A stretch of 37,243 nt of DNA from Brasilonema sp. CT11. Its GTDB lineage: Bacteria; Cyanobacteriota; Cyanobacteriia; Cyanobacteriales; Nostocaceae. The stretch lies in contig NZ_JABXYX010000074.1 of assembly GCF_017982655.1 (NCBI RefSeq), positions 1 to 37,243 of the forward strand, read 5' to 3'. The stretch's first letter is position 1. The number at the start of each line of letters is the position of its first letter. This document shows, one piece after another, positions 24,397-32,332 of this stretch. A program made the position numbers and the translations under genes. The notes beneath the pieces are model-generated. The model was not told the origin of the DNA. It saw only the letters and a program-made list of their open reading frames with translations, and did no database searches.

Positions 24397-25765
24397 AAAC
24401 TGAAAATCGAACCTCCACGTACCATTAACGTCAAGCACTCTTCACACTTTACGTGTTGAAAAAAGTTTGATTCTTGGAATTAAGTTTGCTCGATTTGGAA
24501 AATCTGATAACTGATTTTTAAAGAAAACATCAATGCTTTGTCCTTTGGGAAGGCTGTGCCAGGGATTCCCCTGTAGAAAAAACTATCGATACCGTTGAAG
24601 CATCTAGTTTTGGAAACAAGTAGAATCACATCTTAGCAAACGACTCTTCTGCGCAACCTACGAAATCTATCTAGGGATTTAAGATTGACTTTATAAATGA
24701 GGGATTTCATTGATCGTCAGAACTCAAAAGGCAGAGGACATTTATGTTTTTTGGTGTTTATCAACAAAACAAAAGTTTTGTGAGCAAAAATAACGCACAC
24801 ATTTTTTTATGCTAAATGAAAAATGTTGTTTCGAGATGGACGAAGACGTCTGCCCTTGAGGTACACCCGCAGGGCTTAGAAACAAAACACTTCTTGATAA
24901 AACCCAATCTTTATGGGTTTACCTTGCTTGCCTGCCAGAATACTTCTGGCTTTTTCTCTGTTACTTCTACATAGAATTGTCTCAATCGACTTACAAATTG
25001 TGGACAGGAAAATAAAAAAAAACAGCAAATCCCTCTATAAAGTGGATTTCCATACCATCAATAATTTATATCAAATCTATGTCAAAAATCTTTGGCAAAG
25101 TTGAAGATATGTTAAATTCTTGAGCAAAAACCTAAATTTCAAATACTTTTATATTTTTAATTAATCAAAAACTAAGAAAAGGCAGAAAAGTATAAGTATT
25201 GAAAATAAATTTATCAATATAATCAAGAAAGTATTGCAAAAAGCACTTGCTTTCTTATTTAAAGTTTAAGGGCAAAAAGTAGGATAAGTCAACATTATTT
25301 TATTTTTTAATAGAATAATAATATTTGAAGAAAAGTCAGATACTTTGACCTAATTCAAAGGAAATATAACGATTTTCTTACCAAGTAAATACACACAACC
25401 TCGTTTGAGTCAAGAGATAAAAACAGTCAGTAGTTCTAATAAAACGGTTATCAAACTGATACTTGATGATTAATAAGCTGTTAATATTTAAGTGACCTAT
25501 AATTTTGAATACAGTATGCATTTAGTAAAGTTGCGTAAATACTGTGTAGTTTATCGAACTCATACGTTAAGTCATACATTTTCTAGGACGCGATCGCAAA
25601 CAAACAAGGTGCACACTGTTATTACACAGACAATTGCCCTAGTACTACAGGCGATATTGCAAGCACCTCTTCGTGGGAGAGTGGCTCGTTACGAGGAAAT
25701 GGTTTTGTAGTCAGTCAACAGAAGTAGTTTACATAACCTAGGTTTACCTATAAGATTTTAAATCA
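24397..25765. other. 1.37-kb AT-rich divergent intergenic region
   Basis: This gap separates the leftward NACHT/glycan train from the rightward nucleotide-sugar cassette and must hold both promoters. It is markedly AT-rich, especially 25000-25480. No ORF has recognisable family features; a 72-codon ORF at 25492-25710 has a plausible tail (VITQTIALVLQAILQAPLRG) but no detectable Shine-Dalgarno or family and is not called. One HIP1 site lies at about 25592. I see no tRNA, CRISPR or clear riboswitch. Confidence 0.6.
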
Positions 25766-27046
25766 ATGAGTAAAACAACTTTAAAGCCTTACGTACAGAA
25801 GAGTACAACCGTGAATCATTGCTACTGTCGAGCCTGTGGGTCAACATTAAAGCATACCTTTGTTGATTTGGGAATGTCACCGCTTTGTGAAAGCTATGTG
25901 ACACCTGAACAGCTGAACCAAATGGAGCGTTTCTATCCGCTGCACGTGTATGTGTGCGATCGCTGTTTTTTGGTTCAACTTCAGGAATATGTCAGTCCGC
26001 AGGATATCTTCAGCGAGTATGCTTACTTTTCGTCTTACTCTGACTCCTGGCTACAACACGCCAAGAATTATACTGAAAAAGTTATTGCTCGCTTTGGGTT
26101 GAACACTTCGAGTCAAGTGATAGAAATAGCTAGTAACGATGGCTACTTGTTGCAATACTTTGTATCAAGAGGAATACCTGTTCTAGGTATAGAACCAGCG
26201 GCTAATATCGCTGAGGTAGCTAAAACAAAAGGCATTTCCACAGTTGTAAAGTTTTTTGGAAAAAACACAGCAAGTGAATTGGCTGCTGTTGGTAAGCAAG
26301 CCGATTTATTAGCGGCTAACAATGTACTGGCTCACGTACCTGATATAAACGATTTTGTCGCAGGTGGTAAAATTTTACTCAAGCCAAAAGGTGTTATAAC
26401 TATGGAGTTTCCTCACTTAATGCGACTGATTGAGGAAAACCAGTTTGACACCATCTATCACGAACACTTCTCTTACTTGTCGTTACTGACAGTTGAAAAG
26501 ATTTTTGCAGAACACGCTTTAGCTATCTTTGATGTGGAAGAACTGTCAACTCATGGTGGTTCTCTGAGAATTTATGCTTGTCATGCAGAAGATAATTCTA
26601 AATCAATTAGTCAGCAGGTGATAGAGCTAAGAGCGAGGGAAGAGACGGCTGGGTTTAACAACATAGAACACTATTTTTCATTTGCCAAGAAAGTTAAGGA
26701 AACCAAGTTCAAACTTTTGGAATTTTTAATTTCGGCAAAACGAAAAGGCAAATCAATTGCTGGTTATGGTGCTCCTGGTAAAGGTAACACCCTTTTGAAC
26801 TATTGTGGAATCAGAGAAGATTTCATCGATTACACTGTAGATCGCAACCCATACAAACAAGGCAAATTCTTACCAGGAACTCATATACCCATCTTTCATC
26901 CAGACAAGATTCAAGAAACAAAGCCAGACTATCTGCTGATTCTACCTTGGAATCTGAAAAACGAGATCATGTCGCAGATGTCATTTGTACGTGATTGGGG
27001 TTGTCAATTTGTCGTGCCAATTCCGGAAGTTAGTGTGTATCCTTGA
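25766..27046 (+). CDS. sugar C-methyltransferase (TylC3/NovU/TcaB9-like)
   Basis: A 426-residue protein with the three-part layout of nucleotide-sugar C-methyltransferases. An N-terminal zinc site is formed by Cys21, Cys24, Cys64 and Cys67 (CRACG and CDRC). A SAM-binding Rossmann domain follows (VIEIASNDGYLLQYF, then VLGIEPAANIA), with the family motif YHEHFSYLS that holds catalytic His and Tyr. The C-terminal domain contains GYGAPGKGNTLLNYCGI. Family members add a methyl group at C3 of a 4-keto-6-deoxy NDP-sugar. It is the first gene of the rightward cassette, 61 bp before the cytidylyltransferase gene. No clear Shine-Dalgarno is seen before its ATG. Confidence 0.9.
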   Translation: MSKTTLKPYVQKSTTVNHCYCRACGSTLKHTFVDLGMSPLCESYVTPEQLNQMERFYPLHVYVCDRCFLVQLQEYVSPQDIFSEYAYFSSYSDSWLQHAKNYTEKVIARFGLNTSSQVIEIASNDGYLLQYFVSRGIPVLGIEPAANIAEVAKTKGISTVVKFFGKNTASELAAVGKQADLLAANNVLAHVPDINDFVAGGKILLKPKGVITMEFPHLMRLIEENQFDTIYHEHFSYLSLLTVEKIFAEHALAIFDVEELSTHGGSLRIYACHAEDNSKSISQQVIELRAREETAGFNNIEHYFSFAKKVKETKFKLLEFLISAKRKGKSIAGYGAPGKGNTLLNYCGIREDFIDYTVDRNPYKQGKFLPGTHIPIFHPDKIQETKPDYLLILPWNLKNEIMSQMSFVRDWGCQFVVPIPEVSVYP

Positions 27047-27107
27047 GCTAGTTATCTATCAAGTTCAGTTTCGTTAAAAAAACAATAATAATAAAAAGGA
27101 AAACATC

Positions 27108-27962
27108 ATGAAAGTCGTTTTATTTTGTGGTGGTTTAGGAACAAGATTAAGAGAATATTCCACCAATATTCCTAAGCCTATGGTTCATATTGGCTACCGA
27201 CCAATATTGTGGCATGTTATGAAATACTATGCCCACTACGGACACAAAGATTTTATTTTGTGTCTAGGTTATAAGGCAGACGTGATCAAGAATTATTTCC
27301 TCAATTATGATGAGTGTGCTTCCAATGATTTTACTTTGCAGCAGGGAGGCAAAAAAATAAAACTCGTCAATAGTGATATTGAGGATTGGAATATTACTTT
27401 TGTCGATACAGGGTTGAATTCAAATATTGGTCAAAGATTGCAAGCAATTGAAGAATATTTAGAAGGAGAAGAGGTCTTTTTAGCGAATTACAGTGATGGT
27501 TTAACAGATTTACATCTACCTGACATTATCGAAGACTTTTATAAGCATGAGAAAACAGCTAGTTTTATCTGTGTCAAACCATCTCAAAGTTTCCATTTGG
27601 TTTCAATGCAAGAAAATGGTTTAGTCACGGATATCCAAGATGTCAAACATGCTGGTATTCGGATAAATGGAGGCTTCTTTGTATTTCATAAAGATATTTT
27701 TAAATATATGGAGCCTGGAGAAGAATTGGTTCTAGAACCATTTCAAAGATTAATGAAATTACAACAGATCGTGGCTTATAAATACAACGGTTTTTGGGCT
27801 TGTATGGATACTTTCAAAGAGCAACAGCAGTTAGATGATATGTATTGTCAAGGCAAGGCTCCTTGGGCAGTTTGGAAGCATCTTGAAAAAAAGGGAAAAT
27901 CTTTGGAATATAGCCCGATTCACCATATTGTAAATCATTCAATGCCAGTGAGTTTAGCTTAA
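27108..27962 (+). CDS. rfbF: glucose-1-phosphate cytidylyltransferase-like nucleotidyltransferase
   Basis: A 284-residue nucleotidyltransferase that should join CTP and glucose-1-phosphate to give CDP-glucose, the entry step to CDP-deoxysugars. The signature is FCGGLGTRLREYSTNIPKPM at the N-terminus, with KPMVHIGYRPILWHVMKYY, YSDGLTD for the metal-binding Asp, INGGFFVF and FWACMDTFKE. Length is slightly above the usual 255-260 residues because of an added C-terminal tail. AAGGAAAACATC before the ATG is a good Shine-Dalgarno. The next step, CDP-glucose 4,6-dehydratase, is not encoded in this window. Confidence 0.87.
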   Translation: MKVVLFCGGLGTRLREYSTNIPKPMVHIGYRPILWHVMKYYAHYGHKDFILCLGYKADVIKNYFLNYDECASNDFTLQQGGKKIKLVNSDIEDWNITFVDTGLNSNIGQRLQAIEEYLEGEEVFLANYSDGLTDLHLPDIIEDFYKHEKTASFICVKPSQSFHLVSMQENGLVTDIQDVKHAGIRINGGFFVFHKDIFKYMEPGEELVLEPFQRLMKLQQIVAYKYNGFWACMDTFKEQQQLDDMYCQGKAPWAVWKHLEKKGKSLEYSPIHHIVNHSMPVSLA

Positions 27963-28074
27963 GAGTAAATATTAATGTCATGGCAGTAGATGTCCTCAAT
28001 AAATGTCTACTGTCATTACTGTTTTTAGTAAGTATCTAAGCCGAAGTATTCCCTAGTATGAAAGAATTCGCAAT

Positions 28075-28728
28075 ATGCTGAAATTTGATTTTGAAACAAA
28101 AACTGACCTAAGTTACAAAGTTTTGTGTTTAGGTGCACATTGCGATGATATAGAAATTGGTTGTGGAGGCACAATATTAAAATTGGTAGAAAAGTACCCA
28201 AATATTATATTTTATTGGGTTGTTTTTAGTTCAAATGTACAAAGAGAAAAGGAAGCTTATAACAGTGCAAATAAATTTTTAGAAAAAGTACAAAAGAAAA
28301 AAATATTAATACAACAATTTAAAGATGGTTTTTTGCCGTTCTTGGGAAGTGAAGTAAAACAGTTTTTCGAGCAATTAAAGCAAGATTATAACCCAGATAT
28401 CATTTTTACTCATTCCCGCCATGATTTGCATCAAGATCATCGCCTAATTTCTGATTTTACTTGGAACACATTTAGAAATCATCTAATTCTAGAATATGAA
28501 ATACCTAAGTACGATGGTGATTTAGGAAATCCTAACTTCTTTGTTCATTTAAACCCAGAGAATTACCAAAACAAAGTCAAGTATATTCTTGAAAGCTTCC
28601 CATCACAAAATAGCAAAGAATGGTTTACAGAAGAAACATTTTTATCTCTTCTCAGACTGCGAGGAATGGAATCTAATGCACCTAGTAAGTATGCTGAAGG
28701 TTTTTATTGTCGTAAAGTCGTTTTTTAG
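28075..28728 (+). CDS. PIG-L/LmbE family deacetylase
   Basis: A 217-residue putative zinc-dependent N-deacetylase. The first metal motif is GAHCDDIEIGCGG, with Cys in place of the usual Pro of AHPDDxE; the second is HSRHDLHQDH. Family members remove N-acetyl groups from GlcNAc-containing lipids or sugars. Set in a nucleotide-sugar cassette, it may act on a sugar or sugar-amide intermediate (inference). The ATG at 28075 has no obvious Shine-Dalgarno, and the gene is AT-rich compared with purK. It lies 112 bp after the cytidylyltransferase gene and is followed by a strong hairpin array. Confidence 0.88.
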   Translation: MLKFDFETKTDLSYKVLCLGAHCDDIEIGCGGTILKLVEKYPNIIFYWVVFSSNVQREKEAYNSANKFLEKVQKKKILIQQFKDGFLPFLGSEVKQFFEQLKQDYNPDIIFTHSRHDLHQDHRLISDFTWNTFRNHLILEYEIPKYDGDLGNPNFFVHLNPENYQNKVKYILESFPSQNSKEWFTEETFLSLLRLRGMESNAPSKYAEGFYCRKVVF

Positions 28729-28760
28729 CTCGCCTACTCTACTCTTACTGTTATCTTACT

Positions 28761-28833
28761 GAGAGCTTGCGCAACTCTCAACACTCGTTATCAGGCTCAG
28801 CCTGGTAACGAGTGTTGGGAGGTTCTACCTCCC
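28761..28833 (+). terminator. array of three consecutive hairpins after the PIG-L gene
   Basis: Three adjacent inverted repeats. First, GAGAG...CTCTC (28761-28779) around the palindrome TTGCGCAA. Second, a near-perfect 39-nt palindrome at 28779-28817: CAACACTCGTTA paired with TAACGAGTGTTG and an inner CAGGC/GCCTG stem. Third, GGGAGGT-TCT-ACCTCCC at 28817-28833. No long T run follows, so it is not a textbook Rho-independent terminator. It could also be an mRNA-stabilising element, a protein-binding operator or a small-RNA structure. Confidence 0.6.
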
Positions 28834-28967
28834 CAGTACCAAAAACTAAATAACAATAATGTTCAATGTTACATTAATTATCATTTTATGATGAGTAATT
28901 TTTACCGTACATGTAAGCAAGCTGAATAAAATTTAGCAACTAACAATTTTTATAAAAGGTGAAAAAC

Positions 28968-30284
28968 ATGAATATAACTGATCTTAAGCAGAAGGTTAAC
29001 CCAAATGAAGTTAGCCACCAAATGTACCAGTTGATCTCTGAATTATATCCTATTTGTCGTAGTATAACTGGCAATGGTTTTCGAGAAACGCTACATTGGA
29101 TTTCAAAACATATTGAATTAACTAAGCATGAGGTTCTCACTGGTACTCAAGTCTTTGATTGGACAGTACCCAGAGAGTGGAATATTAAAGATGCGTATAT
29201 TAAGAACTCAAAAGGAGAAAAAATTCTAGACTTTAATAAATCAAACTTGCATGTTGTTAACTACAGCGTGCCGATTCACCAAAAGATACTTTTAGAGGAA
29301 CTAAAGAAACATCTATTTACCCTACCCGAACACCCTGATTGGATTCCTTATCGGACTTCTTATTATAAGGAAAGCTGGGGCTTTTGTCTAAGTCACAATC
29401 AACTCTTGGAACTAGAAGATGAAGAGTATGAGGTGTGCATTGATTCTTCCCTAGAGAATGGTTATCTGACATATGGGGAGTATTACCTCAAAGGAGACAA
29501 ACCAGACGAAGTGCTGATATCATGCCATGCTTGTCATCCATCACTTGCTAATGATAACCTTTCCGGAATCGCCCTCTCCACATTTATGGCAAAATATCTC
29601 AGTCAAATAAACCTTTCATACTCTTATCGATTTCTCTTTATTCCAGGAACTATCGGTTCCATTACTTGGCTTTCTTTAAATGAAAGTCAGGTTCACAAGA
29701 TTAAACACGGTTTAGTTTTAACTTGTGTAGGTGATTCCGGTAAGTCTACTTATAAAAAAAGTCGTAGAGGTGATGCTGAAATAGATAAAGCTGTAACTCA
29801 TGTTCTCAAACATTCTCGTCAAGCTCATGACATCATAGATTTCTTTCCTTATGGCTATGACGAACGGCAGTTTTGTTCACCAGCATTTAACTTACCTGTT
29901 GGTTGTTTCATGAGAACACCTCATAGCTGTTATCCTGAATATCATACATCAGCAGACAATTTGGATTTCGTACAACCTCAGTTCCTCGCCGATTCATTCT
30001 CCAAGTGTTTGTCAACTTTACATATTCTAGAAAACAACAAAAAATACTTAAACCAAAATCCAAAATGTGAACCGCAGTTGGGTAAAAGGGGTTTATACAG
30101 CGCCATCGGTGGACAGACGTATACAAAAATAACAGAACTAGCAATGTTGTGGGTTCTGAATTTATCTGACGGCGATCACACCTTACTGGATATTGCAGAT
30201 AGAGCAGGTATGAGTTTTGATTTTATCAATAAAGCAGCAAACGCTCTGCTGAAACACGATTTATTAATAGAAAAACCCGAGTAG
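28968..30284 (+). CDS. DUF4910 aminopeptidase-like protein (M28-type metal site)
   Basis: About 438 residues. It has the layout of the DUF2172/DUF4910 group: an M28 peptidase-like core into which another domain is inserted, then a C-terminal winged helix (LLDIADRAGMSFDFINKAAN). Likely metal ligands are His in LISCHACHPSLANDNLSG, Asp in ANDN, Glu in YDERQF and His in PEYHTSADN. The biochemical role of this group is not established to my knowledge. It often occurs beside sugar-nucleotide genes, so amide hydrolysis or transfer on an amino sugar is a reasonable guess. Start at 28968 is preferred over GTG 28959 because AAAAGGTG lies seven bases upstream of the ATG and itself overlaps the GTG. Confidence 0.85.
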   Translation: MNITDLKQKVNPNEVSHQMYQLISELYPICRSITGNGFRETLHWISKHIELTKHEVLTGTQVFDWTVPREWNIKDAYIKNSKGEKILDFNKSNLHVVNYSVPIHQKILLEELKKHLFTLPEHPDWIPYRTSYYKESWGFCLSHNQLLELEDEEYEVCIDSSLENGYLTYGEYYLKGDKPDEVLISCHACHPSLANDNLSGIALSTFMAKYLSQINLSYSYRFLFIPGTIGSITWLSLNESQVHKIKHGLVLTCVGDSGKSTYKKSRRGDAEIDKAVTHVLKHSRQAHDIIDFFPYGYDERQFCSPAFNLPVGCFMRTPHSCYPEYHTSADNLDFVQPQFLADSFSKCLSTLHILENNKKYLNQNPKCEPQLGKRGLYSAIGGQTYTKITELAMLWVLNLSDGDHTLLDIADRAGMSFDFINKAANALLKHDLLIEKPE

Positions 30285-30330
30285 TCTTTGAGTGCTACTA
30301 CGACGCGGCAGAAATAAAGCTATAGCAGGG

Positions 30331-30426
30331 AACGCTTAACGCTTAACGCTTAACAGACTTGAAAGTCTCTTAGTGAGGGTGTTTTATCATTAGTTCGTGT
30401 CCTAATCTACCTGGCGACTGCTATAC
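30331..30426 (+). repeat. heptamer STRR plus dispersed 77-bp repeat, copy B
   Basis: AACGCTT is repeated three times from 30331. This runs into the dispersed repeat at 30350-30426, which aligns with 3714-3790 (about 82% identity, no gaps). Its start holds the exact inverted repeat GACTT-GA-AAGTC. It occupies most of the 243-bp gap between the DUF4910 gene and purK. Confidence 0.75.
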
Positions 30427-30527
30427 CATGCCCTGTGAGAAGAATAATCAACTTTTTGACTTTTGACTTCCGCGCAGCGGTACTAGTGTTGGTAAACTAA
30501 ACCGTGGAAGCTAGGAATTCTTGATAG

Positions 30528-31709
30528 ATGTCGATGAAGCGTGTTGGTGTTATTGGTGGCGGACAATTAGCGTGGATGATGGCAGATGCTGCAAAGAAGT
30601 TAGGAGTTGAATTGGTTGTGCAAACTCCTAGCCCCAACGATCCGGCTGTACCCATATCAGCAAAGGATAACGTTTTCGCTGCAATTGATGACGCTAACGC
30701 CACGGCGGAATTAGCCAATAGAAGCGATGTCATCACCTTTGAAAACGAGTTTGTTGATATTGAAGCTTTATCAAAGTTGGCTTCACAAGGCGTTTGTTTT
30801 CGTCCTAGACTGGAGGCCTTGGCTCCCCTGTTAGATAAATATCACCAACGCTGCTATTTACGCGATTTGGGTTTACCTGTTCCTCGGTTTGTCGCTATAG
30901 AACAAGATTGGAACACAACTGCTGAAGTTATCTTCGCGCGACAAATTGGTTTTCCAGCAGTTTTGAAAGCTCGCCGCCACGGTTATGATGGTCAAGGGAC
31001 TTTTATCATAAAGGAAATAGAAAGTTTAAAGCAAAAATTAGAATTAGACAGCACAGAATGTGTCGTCAATCAATCTAGTTTTTTATTAGAAGAATTTATT
31101 CCGTTTGAACGGGAATTAGCCGTGATTGCGGCGCGTTCTGTGAGTGGTGAGGTTTGTACTTTCCCAGTCGTAGAGACTCAGCAGGAAGAACAGGTGTGTC
31201 GGCGAGCGATCGCACCCGCTTATGTTTCATCACAGGTGGCTGTTGAAATAGACAAGATTGCCCGTACTTTACTTAATAGTCTAGATGCAGTGGGAGTTTT
31301 CGGTATAGAGTTATTTCTGACGCCTGATGGCAAGGTGCTGGTTAATGAAGTCGCACCCCGCACCCACAATTCTGGACATTTCTCGATTGATGCTTGCGAA
31401 ACTTCTCAATTTGAGCAGCATCTACGGGCAGTTTGTGGTATGCAGTTGGGTAACACAACCATGATTTGCCCTGGTGCTGTGATGGTTAACCTTTTGGGGT
31501 ATGAAATTTCTGAAAGTGACTATATCACCAAGCGCCAGCAAATAGAGCAGATTCCCCAAGCGCACGTCCACTGGTACGGAAAAACCGAATCTCGTCCTGG
31601 GCGCAAACTGGGACACGTCACGGTTTTGCTAGATACTCAAAGTCGGGATCAGGCGATTGTTATCGCCCGAAATATAGAATCTATCTGGTATCCTCATCAA
31701 GCCTGCTAG
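30528..31709 (+). CDS. purK: 5-(carboxyamino)imidazole ribonucleotide synthase
   Basis: A 393-residue ATP-grasp enzyme of purine biosynthesis that makes N5-CAIR from AIR, bicarbonate and ATP. It opens with RVGVIGGGQLAWMMADAAKK, continues SDVITFENEFVDIEAL, and has the ATP-grasp block GFPAVLKARRHGYDGQG. The metal-binding part is VFGIELFLTPDGKVLVNEVA, followed by PRTHNSGHFSIDAC. The length is normal for the family. Start at 30528 follows family length; a second ATG two codons on is possible. It is directly followed by the 6S RNA gene, an arrangement reported for cyanobacterial 6Sa RNA. Confidence 0.96.
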   Translation: MSMKRVGVIGGGQLAWMMADAAKKLGVELVVQTPSPNDPAVPISAKDNVFAAIDDANATAELANRSDVITFENEFVDIEALSKLASQGVCFRPRLEALAPLLDKYHQRCYLRDLGLPVPRFVAIEQDWNTTAEVIFARQIGFPAVLKARRHGYDGQGTFIIKEIESLKQKLELDSTECVVNQSSFLLEEFIPFERELAVIAARSVSGEVCTFPVVETQQEEQVCRRAIAPAYVSSQVAVEIDKIARTLLNSLDAVGVFGIELFLTPDGKVLVNEVAPRTHNSGHFSIDACETSQFEQHLRAVCGMQLGNTTMICPGAVMVNLLGYEISESDYITKRQQIEQIPQAHVHWYGKTESRPGRKLGHVTVLLDTQSRDQAIVIARNIESIWYPHQAC

Positions 31710-31748
31710 AAAATTTCAACGAAAAAAACACAAAATCTTTTTGAAAGC

Positions 31749-31754
31749 TATAAT
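31749..31754 (+). promoter_or_regulatory. -10 element (TATAAT), probable 6S RNA promoter
   Basis: A perfect TATAAT lies 40 bp after the purK stop and about 35 bp before the first paired base of the 6S RNA. No good -35 is seen at 16-18 bp spacing. Initiation would be expected near 31761, which would give a short 5' leader that may be processed off. Confidence 0.55.
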
Positions 31755-31788
31755 GGGTTTGTTGCACTGCTACGTTGGTGACTGCCAT

Positions 31789-31990
31789 AAAGTTTTTTGA
31801 TCTATGCCTTAAGAATAAGGGAGCTTAATAACTCTCGTGGCAGTATACCGGGCAAAGTACCCGGAAACTTTAAACGAGCAGCATCGGTTCCCACCTGGTT
31901 TATCCAGGTCATAAACTTAGGTAAAACGGCGTCGCGGTGTACCAAAACATCTAGCTCCCTTGCTCAGTTAAGACATGGGAGCTTTGATTT
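31789..31990 (+). ncRNA. ssrS: 6S RNA (6Sa)
   Basis: The transcript folds into the long, interrupted rod of 6S RNA, which mimics an open promoter and sequesters RNA polymerase. Pairing, from outside in: AAAG near 31789 with CTTT near 31982; ATGCCTTAA with TTAAGACAT (8 of 9 pairs); AAGGGAGCT (31818-31826 region) with AGCTCCCTT (31952-31960 region), 9 perfect pairs. Beyond the central bulge are the hairpins CCGGG-CAAAGTA-CCCGG and ACCTGG-TTTA-TCCAGGT. A T-rich stretch GATTTTTG closes the gene. The position just after purK matches the known cyanobacterial arrangement. The ends are set by pairing and are approximate. Confidence 0.88.
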
Positions 31991-32332
31991 TTGAATAGAA
32001 TTAGCAATTCATGAAAACTTAAAAAATCGAAAGATAATTTATAAACAAACTTCATATATGTTTGTGCAGAGCTATACACAAAAACTCCTGTTCTAGGCGT
32101 CATAATTTCTTAAAAAGTTCTCTAAAGAAATACGCTTAACGCTTAACGCTTAATAGGCAACAGGCAACAGGCAACAAGAGGAAGGTGTTTATTTCATATG
32201 TTGCTAGCAGTCTCTTGCGCTACTTAAAAGCTTATATAGTAAAAAAATCTGTGTAAAACGATCCAATCTAAGGGTGCCAATAAGAGTTAGAATCGCAGAA
32301 CTAAGCTATATTGTGGTTATAACTGTAAAGAA
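31991..32332. other. spacer between 6S RNA and M16 peptidase gene
   Basis: A 342-bp gap with no gene. It contains two different heptamer tandem repeats (32132-32175). The last 100 bp should carry the promoter of the M16 peptidase gene; no clear element was identified. Confidence 0.5.
32132..32175 (+). repeat. two adjacent heptamer tandem repeats (STRR)
   Basis: ACGCTTA is repeated three times at 32132-32152, and AGGCAAC three times at 32155-32175. The first unit is the same heptamer (in another register) as at 30331. Short 7-bp tandem repeats in spacers are characteristic of filamentous cyanobacteria. Confidence 0.9.

Noticed and set aside
25492-25710. 72-codon ORF in the AT-rich spacer
   Set aside because: No Shine-Dalgarno, no family resemblance, and mixed composition; its tail looks protein-like but this is too weak to call.
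32132-32175. CRISPR-like short repeats
   Set aside because: Units are 7 bp, contiguous and without spacers, so these are tandem repeats and not an array; no cas genes are present.
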